Below, piece by piece: positions 1-7,467 of a stretch of DNA of 64,000 nucleotides. The DNA is taken from assembly GCA_036399775.1 (NCBI GenBank), contig DASWMJ010000041.1, forward strand, positions 1 through 64,000, written 5' to 3'. A program made the position numbers and the translations under genes. A model generated the notes under the pieces. The model was not told the origin of the DNA. It ran no database searches and was given only the letters and a program-made list of their open reading frames with translations. The stretch is from JADMIH01 sp036399775. GTDB lineage: Bacteria > Chloroflexota > Chloroflexia > QHBQ01 > JADMIH01. Each line of letters starts with the position of its first letter. Within the stretch, counting starts at the first letter, position 1.

Positions 1-78
1 GTGACCACCACATAGCCTATGGGCAACATCGTTCGGCAGTGAAGCGCCGGTCCTACTGAGCGATGTTGCGATAGGGGT

Positions 79-111
79 AGGGGTAGAGGACCGTAAGGAT
101 CCTCTACCCCT
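79..111 (+). terminator. Hairpin, possible terminator
   Basis: A perfect 12-bp stem, AGGGGTAGAGGA pairing with TCCTCTACCCCT, encloses a 9-nt loop. The T-run after it is weak (TCCTATTG), so it may be a terminator for a gene ending left of the window or just one of the many palindromes here. Confidence 0.4.
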
Positions 112-671
112 TCCTATTGTGGCGAGATGCTGCCGGTGCTCACCCGTATCTCTTCATTCCGCAATAATAAAGGCGTGCAAAGGCGTGTCGAATTCGGAAT
201 TCGAGGGGGCGAACACGTCAAAGAGGCAGCATTCACGCAATCACTGATTGCCGAAATAGCTAACAGAATATTAGAGCAAAATTCCAATCGTGGGCGCAGG
301 AAGTATCCCAGCGACAAATTGAGCCAAACCGGTAAGGTGAACTCGTGAGCACAAGAACGTGTCTCAGGATAGAAATTGCAATAGCCAATAGGGGATCTGA
401 CACTAGTCAGTATCATAACAGCAACTCCAGCTTTTTGTCTGTCAGGCGCTTGTATGCACAAAAGCACCTAGTGATCTAGAACGCGTTATGAACTACAGGG
501 AATGAAGTTGATTAAGTAGAGCGCAGTTTCGTCTGGACCACTCGTTTCCGACGACTGTCTCGTGACTACGAACGGTTGCGTGAAACGTTGACAGGGCTGC
601 ATATCGTTGCTCTTGCAATGTCAATGGCAAGGTTGAACAAGACTTTATAGATTAGGTTCTATTTGGTTCCC

Positions 672-700
672 TTGACAGCTTCTCTTATACTGTCTAAATA
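672..700 (+). promoter_or_regulatory. Promoter-like hexamers
   Basis: A consensus -35 TTGACA (672-677) is followed after 17 bp by TAAATA (695-700), which overlaps a small inverted repeat (GTCTA AA TAGAC). The next gene starts about 500 bp downstream, so a link to the protease at 1216 is only a guess. Confidence 0.25.
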
Positions 701-1215
701 GACTTATAGAAGCGCGATATGAGTAACTCCAACTGACTCTGTGTATTCCTAAGCCCCGCGATTTGGGGCAGTGTGCAAGTCGCATCACCGCACATCAGAT
801 ATTGCAAGAAGCCGATATCTTTTATGTATCAGGTAGCAAGAAGAACATAGTTCCTATGGTCTGTGCGCAAACTTCTATTTCTTCTATAGAATACAGGGAC
901 AATTGTATATAGAAGGAATGTAAGTGGTTCCTGCATCGGGCCAAACTCAGGCCAAATTCCGGGCAGACCTATAGGCCCATTCTTACACAAACGGCTCAAT
1001 AGCATGGGAGGTCAGGATGGAGCCAGTGTGGAGGTGCCCACGCTGACCGAGGCTGAAAGGCATCGAGTTCTAATAGAGTGGAACGCCACCAGTTTGCTGT
1101 CTCGCATATGATCTACGGAGACAGTAGAGGCAACAGCCAGAAGATGTTAGGTAGATTTTGCAGCCGCACGATCTCAGCTTCACTGATAGCACAGTAGTGG
1201 AAGGGTAGAAGAGAG

Positions 1216-3627
1216 ATGATGTACAACCCTAAATCACAACCAACCATTCTCTTAGCCATGGTCATCATTGCGATTGTTGGTGCTATGGCCGTACCCAACA
1301 TGTCGGCTAAGGATAAACAACAAGCTGTCCAACAACTCAATATTGATGCCGCTCTGACCTTGCCAGTAGCCAGGGCGGACCGTGACAACGCCGAGGCTAA
1401 ACCTGCTCCTGACCTGTTCCGCCCTACATCCGCTCAGGGTGCCCTCTACCTAGACAACCAGGAGGTCGTGCTGCGCCACCGATTTGTCGAGGTGGATCGC
1501 GACCTGCTGATCGACCCAAATAGCCCCAACGCCGATCGTCTATCCTTTAATCTGTTTGTCGATAGCACTTATACGGCCGTGCGTGTATCAGTAGAGCATT
1601 ATCCTTATGGGCGTACCATCTGGGTAGGCCAGCTGGAGGGCGTGCCGTATGGGGAGGTGATCTTGACTATTAGCCCGGAGACGGTGTTCGCGGACATCAC
1701 ACTTCCAGGTGCGCGTTATCAGGTGCAGCCCGCAGGCAAGGATATCTATGCCGTTATTGAGGTGGATCCTACTATTCATCCCCCGCACCACGATCCGCTC
1801 TTGCCGTCCAGCCTAGAGAGCACAGGGAGCGTTGTGGCGCCAACGACCACGCCCGGCACAATACTGGGAGGACCGGCAGCCACGCCTGCTGTGCCTGCTG
1901 ACATTATTGACATCCGCCTCATGGTCTTGTGGACCCCCGCTGCTCGTGAGCAGGTCGGAGGCGTCTCGCCAATGCTGGACCGCATTGCGACCGGCGTGTA
2001 TCAATTGAACCAGGCCGCGACCCACAGCTACTTCAACGTCAACTTGCAATTTGTTCTCGCCCATGCACAAGAGGTAAACTATGCAGAGTGGTGGATGCAA
2101 ACGAGCCTTGAGTGCATCCAGAGACTCACCGATAACTGCCTTGACGAGATCCATACACTACGAGCGCAGTCTCAGGCACACATCGTCTCGTTATGGACGG
2201 TGGAGACACAGCCCGCCATCGGAATGGCCTACGTAATGCCACCGCCACCCAGTAAGTCGTTCGAGGACTGGGCGTTCAACGTGGTGAATGTAGACTGGGC
2301 CACACTTGATTATACGTTTGCCCATGAAGTGGGTCATAATATGGGCGCCGAGCATGACCGTGGTCATGCCAGCCGCACACCGAGCTACCCCTGGGCCTAT
2401 GGCTTCCAGAATCCCAGCTGCCCTGCACCTTTCTACACCATCATGTCCTACCCAGACGGCTGCGCTAACTGCCAGCACATCCTCTGGTATTCCCACCCCG
2501 ATGCATTTTATTATGCCATTGATGAGCGATGCCGAACGGGCGTGCCTCACCCCGACCCCAACAGCGCGTTCAATGCCGACGCCATTAGGGCCAACGGCGC
2601 TGTGGTCGCCTCGTTCGAGGCCTTCTATCTGGACGCGCAGTTTGTCGGACAGTCAGTACCAACGCAATTGACGGCAGGGCAGCGCGCCCCTGTATCGATC
2701 ACCATGTACAACGCCGGTGCGCGCACCTGGACTGAGGACACCCTCTTCCGTCTTGGCACCCAGAACCCGCAGGACAACTCCACTTGGGGTACCCATCGAG
2801 TCCTACTGCCAACCAGTGTACCCCCTGGTGGCACCGTCACTCTCAATTTTACTATTACCGCCCCATCAACTCCTGGCACCTATGACTTCCAATGGCGAAT
2901 GGTTCGGGACCTGATCACCTGGTTCGGGGCGGTGACGCCTAATGTAGCCATCGTAGTCACGCAACCTCCAGACGAATTTCAAGACGTGCCGTCGGACCAT
3001 CCCTTCTATGCGGCCATTGCCTGCCTGAGCGGGCGCGATATCGTCAGCGGCTACCGGTGCGGCGGCGCAGGGGAGCCATGCGTGCCCCCAGCCAATCAAT
3101 CGTACTTTCGCCCAGGCAACGCGGTCACACGGAGCCAGCTTGCAAAGATAGTATCCAACGCAGCAGGCTTCACAGAAGGCCCTGGTCCTCAGCGCTTCGG
3201 AGATGTGCCCACCGCTCACCCCTATTTTACCTGGATCAACAGGATGGCTATTCGCGGGCTAATCGGAGGATATCCGTGCGGCACACGGCCGGATGAGCCG
3301 TGCGTTGCACCGCAGGACCTGGAGTATTACCGGCCATCTGCCAATGCCACACGGGGGCAGATAACTAAGATCGTCTCTAACGGAGCAGGGTATAATGACC
3401 CATCAGTAGGGCAGATCTTCCAGGACGTACCTCCTGAGCAGGCTTTCTACATATGGGTGCAGCGCCTTGCCTCAAGGGATGTGGTGGGGGGGTACCCGTG
3501 TGGAGGTGAGAACGAGCCTTGTGGTGCGGAGAATAAGCCTTACTTTCGATGGGGCAACAACGCCACACGTGGGCAGGTGGCTAAGATTACCTCCAATACA
3601 TTCTTCCCTAATTGTCAGACCCCGTAA
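1216..3627 (+). CDS. Secreted metzincin-type metalloprotease with SLH-like repeats
   Basis: An 803-residue exported protein. It opens with a hydrophobic signal or anchor segment (residues about 9-28). The middle carries a zinc-binding motif HEVGHNMGAEHD near residue 370 and a Met-turn-like TIMSY about 40 residues later, the hallmark of metzincins (reprolysin/M12B-like). An Ig-like domain of about 110 residues follows (near 475-585), resembling NBR1-type Ig domains with W and G-R pairs. Three SLH-like repeats then end the protein, each with the pattern GYxCG...EPC and a YFRxGNxxTRxQ-type core. The last residues, FFPNCQTP, nearly match the end of the 1728-residue protein at 7468-12654. By inference it is held at the cell surface through the SLH repeats and degrades external protein. 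The Ig subtype is less sure than the protease call. Confidence 0.85.
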   Translation: MMYNPKSQPTILLAMVIIAIVGAMAVPNMSAKDKQQAVQQLNIDAALTLPVARADRDNAEAKPAPDLFRPTSAQGALYLDNQEVVLRHRFVEVDRDLLIDPNSPNADRLSFNLFVDSTYTAVRVSVEHYPYGRTIWVGQLEGVPYGEVILTISPETVFADITLPGARYQVQPAGKDIYAVIEVDPTIHPPHHDPLLPSSLESTGSVVAPTTTPGTILGGPAATPAVPADIIDIRLMVLWTPAAREQVGGVSPMLDRIATGVYQLNQAATHSYFNVNLQFVLAHAQEVNYAEWWMQTSLECIQRLTDNCLDEIHTLRAQSQAHIVSLWTVETQPAIGMAYVMPPPPSKSFEDWAFNVVNVDWATLDYTFAHEVGHNMGAEHDRGHASRTPSYPWAYGFQNPSCPAPFYTIMSYPDGCANCQHILWYSHPDAFYYAIDERCRTGVPHPDPNSAFNADAIRANGAVVASFEAFYLDAQFVGQSVPTQLTAGQRAPVSITMYNAGARTWTEDTLFRLGTQNPQDNSTWGTHRVLLPTSVPPGGTVTLNFTITAPSTPGTYDFQWRMVRDLITWFGAVTPNVAIVVTQPPDEFQDVPSDHPFYAAIACLSGRDIVSGYRCGGAGEPCVPPANQSYFRPGNAVTRSQLAKIVSNAAGFTEGPGPQRFGDVPTAHPYFTWINRMAIRGLIGGYPCGTRPDEPCVAPQDLEYYRPSANATRGQITKIVSNGAGYNDPSVGQIFQDVPPEQAFYIWVQRLASRDVVGGYPCGGENEPCGAENKPYFRWGNNATRGQVAKITSNTFFPNCQTP

Positions 3628-3695
3628 GCAGACTTACCAATGTAGGTTGTGTTGCTTTAGCTAAATGGGACTGCCAGAGTTAGGCTTGCCAAACA

Positions 3696-3893
3696 TTGTT
3701 GTCAGCAACCGGAACCTTTCCCTTGTCTGCCACTCCTACTATTGGCCAGTCAAAGCTTTTCAAATACAGCCATTTTGAGCCAAGGGTCATCCTCCTGTGC
3801 GTCCGTTGGTACTTGAGGAATTCGCTTCGCCATAGAGACCTTGAAGAGATGATGGCAGAGCGTGGACTTTCTGTCGATCACACAACTATCGGT
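3696..3893 (+). pseudogene. IS6-type transposase N-terminal fragment
   Basis: The frame reads FKYSHFEPRVILLCVRWYL then a HRDLEEMMAERGLSVDHTTI-type segment, the conserved N-terminus of IS6/IS26-family DDE transposases (helix-turn-helix region). It is cut off exactly where the 109-bp miniature element begins at 3891, and the rest of the catalytic domain (DDE residues) is missing. It is a remnant, not a working gene. No clear ribosome-binding site is seen. Confidence 0.75.
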
Positions 3894-3999
3894 AGTGTTG
3901 CAACAATCGCTTAATTGGGGATGAAGCTGCCAAGTGTACTAATTTTTTGCTCTAAAAGCCACTGTATATGGTAGGTCCGACAATTGTTGCAACACTACC
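3891..3999. mobile_element. 109-bp miniature element with IS6-like ends, copy 1
   Basis: The element begins GGTAGTGTTGCAACAAT and ends with the exact reverse complement of those 17 bases. The ends resemble the IS6-family terminal repeat (IS26: GGCACTGTTGCAAA). A second copy of identical length lies at 12891-12999, differing at 7 positions by my count. There is no room for a gene inside, so it would depend on a transposase supplied in trans. Flanks show no clear 8-bp duplication. It separates two convergent, truncated transposase fragments. Confidence 0.8.
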
Positions 4000-4393
4000 G
4001 ATAACACCATTTGCCGCCAACTTTCATGCATGTTTAATCAGCGTACCAGGAGCGTCCAGCTTTACCCTTGCTACTCGAACGAAGCTGTTCAGTGATCAAG
4101 GGCGCAAACCTCCATTCCCAATCACGCACAGCTTCAAGAGTAAACTCAAACCCTCGTACCAGGAACATCTCTGCTAAATCTCGTAGGCTCAGTTTGTATC
4201 TGAGGCGCCACAATACAACCAGCGAGACTATGTTGGTCGGGAACTGGAGATGATTGTACACTGTGCCTGTTCGCTCGTTGAACATGCGCCTGCACGCAGA
4301 GTAGCGGAACATGCGATAGCCAAAAGCCGTTTTGGTAGCTAACCGGGTAGTCGTTGTGGATGAGCAATGAGGGCAATTCGTCGGTATTCCTTC
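4000..4393 (-). pseudogene. Degraded IS6-type transposase, N-terminal half
   Basis: Read on the minus strand, the frame has a CPHC zinc-finger-like start (near 4370), then a segment VSLVVLWRLRYKLSLRDLAE and the run KGKAGRSWYAD, typical of the IS6-family N-terminus up to the first catalytic Asp. The next codon, expected Glu, is TAA at 4034-4036. After the stop the same frame goes on as T-C-M-K-V-G-G-K-W-C-Y-R, matching the usual ETYxKVxGKWxYLYR, until the frame runs into the miniature element at 3999. Both a nonsense change and a truncation have therefore disabled it. No upstream start codon in this frame is convincing. Confidence 0.75.
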
Positions 4394-4497
4394 TTACGAT
4401 CACTTGATTTGGGTAAGAATACCTGATGGATTGCTTCCATACCACATGATGGTCTCAGTTTTGGCACTACCGAGTGAAGACCTCGAAGAGCGATAAG

Positions 4498-4512
4498 GGT
4501 AGTGTTGCAACA
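4498..4512 (+). repeat. Solo IS6-type terminal repeat
   Basis: The 15 bases GGTAGTGTTGCAACA repeat the end of the miniature element, in the same orientation as its left end. No matching right end lies downstream, so it looks like an orphan end left by deletion or rearrangement. About 260 bp without a gene follow up to the kinase at 4777. Confidence 0.6.
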
Positions 4513-4582
4513 GATCCCTCTATTCAATCTGTTTAGCGGCCTGTTTAGCGGCTCTTCTAGACCACTCCAGTTGCACTACTAA

Positions 4583-4613
4583 TTGGTGAAACTTGTGGAC
4601 CATCGTGTATAAT
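4583..4613 (+). promoter_or_regulatory. Possible promoter of the two-component cluster
   Basis: A perfect -10 TATAAT (4608-4613) has a TTGGTG (4583-4588) upstream at 19 bp, longer than the ideal spacing. It sits about 160 bp before the kinase start and is the best candidate seen there. Confidence 0.4.
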
Positions 4614-4776
4614 AGGAGTATCAGCCCGGGCGCGGGCTGCGGGATCCCCACCCCAGAGGCGGCATCCCGGCCCGGATCGTCTGCCGGGGCCGGTGGTCCA
4701 TGCCCACTCGTGTACCTTCTGGTTCGTTCACCCTGGCCCGCCCTCTCCGCGCCGCGGGATTAGCTGAAGGTACACC

Positions 4777-6039
4777 ATGTCCAAGGTTGTAGCCAGGTCG
4801 CCGCTTGTCGTGGTCGGGACCTCCGCCAGGGGTGTCGAGGCCCTGGCCGAACTCCTCTGCACCTTGCCCGCCTCGTTCCCCGCCCCGATCGTGGTCGCTC
4901 AACCCTTCGACCCAACTCGCCCCAGCCATTTGAGCGAGACTCTGGCGCGCCGCTCGCCATTGCCCGTCGTCACCGTCACCGTTTCCGAACACGCTCCGCT
5001 CCAATCCGGCACGGTCTATATCGTGCCCGCGAACCACCATGCACAGATCACCGACCACGAGCTCATCGTGCTGCCCGACGGCGCGTGGCAGCCCCAGCCC
5101 GCCCTGGATATGCCCCTCACCAGCGCCCCAGCGGCGAACGGTGAGCAACTCACCACCGTTATTTGGACTGGTACGGGCTTCCATGATGCTGGCAGCGGAC
5201 GCGCTGTCCACGAGGCCGGAGGCACCTTCGTAATCCAGAATCCTGTGATCGCGGCCTATCCTGGGATGTCCACGTCCGAGTCGCTCGCGCCACAGGGGTA
5301 CACGTCCCACCCCGATCTGGCGGAGCATGCCGACGATCTCCAGCCCCTGACCCTGGCGCAAGACGCCCTGCAACGTCGGCTGCTGCAAGGCGTGATCCAG
5401 GCGCAGGAGAACGAGCGCCGCCGTGTCGCCCGCGAATTGCACGACGATATCGGCCAGGCATTGACCGCCCTGGTGCTGGTGCTGGGGGTCATCCAGGACG
5501 CCTTGCCGGCGCAGGCGGAACGAGAGCGGCTGATCCTCGAGGATGCGACGGGGCTAGCGGAGAACGTGATGAGCGGGCTGCGGCGAGTCATCACCGACTT
5601 GCGCCCACCGGTGCTGGACGATCTGGGACTGGTACCCGCGCTGCGCCGGCTCGGACGTGATTTGCATGAGCGCGCAGGCGTTACTGTGGTCACAGAGACG
5701 GATGAGACTAACGGCCGGCTGCCGCCCGAGGTTGAGATTACGCTCTTTCGCGTGGCCCAGGAGGCGCTGGCCAACATCGGTAAGCACGCGCAGGCCCGCC
5801 AGGCGCGTATTATCCTCCGCCTGGACCCCAAGCAGGTGACCCTGCAGATCACGGATGACGGTCGGGGGCTGCCGCCAGCCATATCTCCCGACCGAGAGGC
5901 CGCCCACCGGGACCAGGGCCATTTTGGGTTGTTGGGCATGCAGGAACGGGTGGCGCTGTTGAACGGCGTCTTGCGGGTGGAGAGCGCGCCCCGGCAGGGC
6001 ACGACGGTCTGGGTAGAATTGCCGCTTGGAGCCGCGTGA
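4777..6039 (+). CDS. CheB-like domain fused to NarL-type histidine kinase
   Basis: A 420-residue cytoplasmic sensor without membrane segments. Residues about 7-170 align with the CheB methylesterase fold: VVVGTSARGVEAL stands where CheB has its GxSxGG nucleophile loop, and WTGTGFHDAGSGRAVHEAGG matches the GMGxDGxxGLxxxxEAGG loop. The catalytic Ser is kept, but the His of the usual QHM motif is Pro and the Asp position reads His, so esterase activity looks lost. Residues about 190-290 are a HisKA_3 dimerisation domain with the phospho-accepting His in ARELHDDIGQ. Residues about 300-420 are a HATPase_c domain (N box EALANIGKHA, G boxes DDGRGL and GLLGM). The start follows a GAAGGT site. It precedes its likely partner regulator at 6074 by 34 bp. 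Confidence 0.85.
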   Translation: MSKVVARSPLVVVGTSARGVEALAELLCTLPASFPAPIVVAQPFDPTRPSHLSETLARRSPLPVVTVTVSEHAPLQSGTVYIVPANHHAQITDHELIVLPDGAWQPQPALDMPLTSAPAANGEQLTTVIWTGTGFHDAGSGRAVHEAGGTFVIQNPVIAAYPGMSTSESLAPQGYTSHPDLAEHADDLQPLTLAQDALQRRLLQGVIQAQENERRRVARELHDDIGQALTALVLVLGVIQDALPAQAERERLILEDATGLAENVMSGLRRVITDLRPPVLDDLGLVPALRRLGRDLHERAGVTVVTETDETNGRLPPEVEITLFRVAQEALANIGKHAQARQARIILRLDPKQVTLQITDDGRGLPPAISPDREAAHRDQGHFGLLGMQERVALLNGVLRVESAPRQGTTVWVELPLGAA

Positions 6040-6073
6040 AGACGCTACCCAGCCGGCAGCGCGAGGAAGGGCG

Positions 6074-6724
6074 ATGATGGGTGTGACGCGTGTCTTGATC
6101 TGCGACGACCATGCCGTGGTGCGAGCGGGCCTGCGGCTGATCCTGGAAACGCAGCCCGGCCTCACGCTGGTGGGCGAGGCAACGAACGGCCAGGAGGCTA
6201 TCGCCCAGGCGACGGCGGCGCAACCCGATATTGTGATCCTGGACCTGAGCCTGCCCGACCTGAGCGGCCTGGAGGCGATCCCCGCCCTGCACCAGGCTGT
6301 GCCCAACGTCAAGGTGCTGGTGCTCACGATCCACGAAGACGAGGCTTATTTCTTCGCCGCGCTGCAAGCCGGGGCGGCCGGGTATATGCTGAAAGGGGGA
6401 TCGGCGAGCGAGTTGATCGCCGCACTAGAGCTGGTCGCGCAGGGTGGCGTGCCGATCCCTCGTCTACTAGGGCAGCGACTGGCTGCCGACCATCTGGGCC
6501 GCGTGGCCGACGATACGGGCCTGTCGGACCGGGAGCAGGAGATGCTCCACCTCATCGCTGCCGGGCGGAGCAATAAGGAGATCGCCACGGCCTTAGCGTT
6601 GAGCCTGCGCACGGTGGAGCGACACCGCAGCACGATCATGAGCAAGCTGGGCTTTCACAACAAGGCAGAGCTGTTACGCTATGCCGTGCGCCGTGGCTGG
6701 CTGGACCCCGCCACTCAGCCGTAA
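6074..6724 (+). CDS. NarL/LuxR-family response regulator
   Basis: About 216 residues. The receiver domain (residues about 4-120) has the acidic pair in CDDHAVVRAG, the phospho-acceptor Asp in IVILDLSLPD and the conserved Lys in GYMLKGG. The C-terminal LuxR-type helix-turn-helix begins near LSDREQEMLHLIAAG and contains SNKEIATALALSLRTVERH. I chose the ATG at 6074 because GGAAGG lies just before it; a longer frame from 6026 would overlap the kinase. Its placement directly after the HisKA_3 kinase makes it the probable phosphorelay partner that regulates transcription. Confidence 0.92.
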   Translation: MMGVTRVLICDDHAVVRAGLRLILETQPGLTLVGEATNGQEAIAQATAAQPDIVILDLSLPDLSGLEAIPALHQAVPNVKVLVLTIHEDEAYFFAALQAGAAGYMLKGGSASELIAALELVAQGGVPIPRLLGQRLAADHLGRVADDTGLSDREQEMLHLIAAGRSNKEIATALALSLRTVERHRSTIMSKLGFHNKAELLRYAVRRGWLDPATQP

Positions 6725-6826
6725 GACTCCCCAGTCTCTTTCCCTTGTCGAGCACCAGCCGGGACACAGAGATGAGCGCCGGGGTCGCCCCGCCTCGCGC
6801 CATGTAAACTCAGCTACGCGTGTAGA

Positions 6827-6868
6827 CCCGCCATTTCTTGGCGGGTAGCCGCCATTTCTTGGCGGGTA
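6827..6868. repeat. Two tandem 21-bp palindromic units
   Basis: CCCGCCATTTCTTGGCGGGTA is followed directly by a copy that differs in its first base. Each unit folds on its CCCGCCA/TGGCGGG arms. Related three-unit palindromes lie at 12788-12853, so the pair brackets the region 6.9-12.8 kb. Confidence 0.7.
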
Positions 6869-6909
6869 CTACCGATGTGCGCCCCCGCCCTGGGTGCTAG
6901 AATAGATTC

Positions 6910-7335
6910 ATGCCAAATCTCTCGATCCAGGCAGCGCCAGCCCCACCCCGTCTAGAAGTGGTGATCGCTGAAGGGCTACCTTTGGTGCGGGCGCTGCTCC
7001 GCGATCTGCTGACCGCCCAGCCAGGGGTGGCCCTCGTCGCTGAAGTAACCGTAGTTAGTGAGTTGCTGGCGCACACCCACCGCCTCGCGCCCGATCTGGT
7101 CTTGATGGATTGGGCGCTGGGCGGGCTGGACGTGCTGCAAGCCCTACGGGCGCTGGACCCGGCCCCGGCAGTCATCGTGCTGCTGGCAGGGGCCGACCCT
7201 GAGTATAGCATCGCGGTGCTGGCGCACGGGGGAGCCGCCTGCCTGCCCCGTGAGCACCTCCACCGGGTGTTGCCTCCCGCCCTGCTACAGGTCATGGCGG
7301 CCTGCGGGAAAGGCGTGCTGCATGCAGGACCATAG
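6910..7335 (+). CDS. Receiver-only response regulator, degenerate
   Basis: A 141-residue protein made of one receiver-like domain and no output domain. The likely phospho-acceptor Asp is in LVLMDWALGG. The acidic pair that binds Mg2+ is reduced to AEG after the first strand, and the usual Lys near the end is replaced in ACLPREH, so normal phosphorylation is doubtful. TAGAAT at 6898-6903 is only 6 bp before the ATG, which suggests a leaderless message; no Shine-Dalgarno is visible. It follows the kinase/regulator pair by 185 bp and may act as a phosphate sink or binding partner, which is inference. Confidence 0.7.
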   Translation: MPNLSIQAAPAPPRLEVVIAEGLPLVRALLRDLLTAQPGVALVAEVTVVSELLAHTHRLAPDLVLMDWALGGLDVLQALRALDPAPAVIVLLAGADPEYSIAVLAHGGAACLPREHLHRVLPPALLQVMAACGKGVLHAGP

Positions 7336-7401
7336 GGAGTTACCAGAGCTTAGACTGACCATTCATAGTATGTCGCAGACCGTTAGTAAGGAGACATGAA
7401 G

Positions 7402-7426
7402 AGACCCTGGTCGTTGACCAGGGTCT
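7402..7426. terminator. Hairpin after the receiver gene
   Basis: An 11-bp perfect stem (AGACCCTGGTC with GACCAGGGTCT) and a 3-nt loop. It lies between two convergent genes and probably stops transcription of one or both. No strong T-run. Confidence 0.55.
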
Positions 7427-7436
7427 GCGGGATATA

Positions 7437-7462
7437 TAGGCCGCGCTCTAGAGCGCGGCCTA
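7437..7462 (-). terminator. Hairpin just after the 1728-residue gene
   Basis: TAGGCCGCGCTCT pairs with AGAGCGCGGCCTA, a perfect 26-bp palindrome, five bases past the stop codon of the minus-strand gene ending at 7468. Confidence 0.6.
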
Positions 7463-7467
7463 CCCTG

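Larger units (their letters stand above)
1..1215. other. Gene-poor, AT-richer stretch
   Basis: No convincing gene is visible across about 1.2 kb. Frame 3 is open from the window edge to a TGA at 57-59 and could be the tail of an upstream plus-strand gene, but 18 codons cannot be identified. The short frames at 114-467 (minus) and 127-348 (plus) overlap each other and resemble nothing I recognise. Base composition is visibly richer in A+T than the GC-rich genes that follow, so this may be decayed or recently acquired DNA. A hairpin (79-111) and a promoter-like pair of hexamers (672-700) are listed separately. Confidence 0.5.

Noticed and set aside
127..467. Two overlapping short frames near the window start
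   Set aside because: Opposite strands, no ribosome-binding site, no recognisable content; kept only as a note on the gene-poor region.
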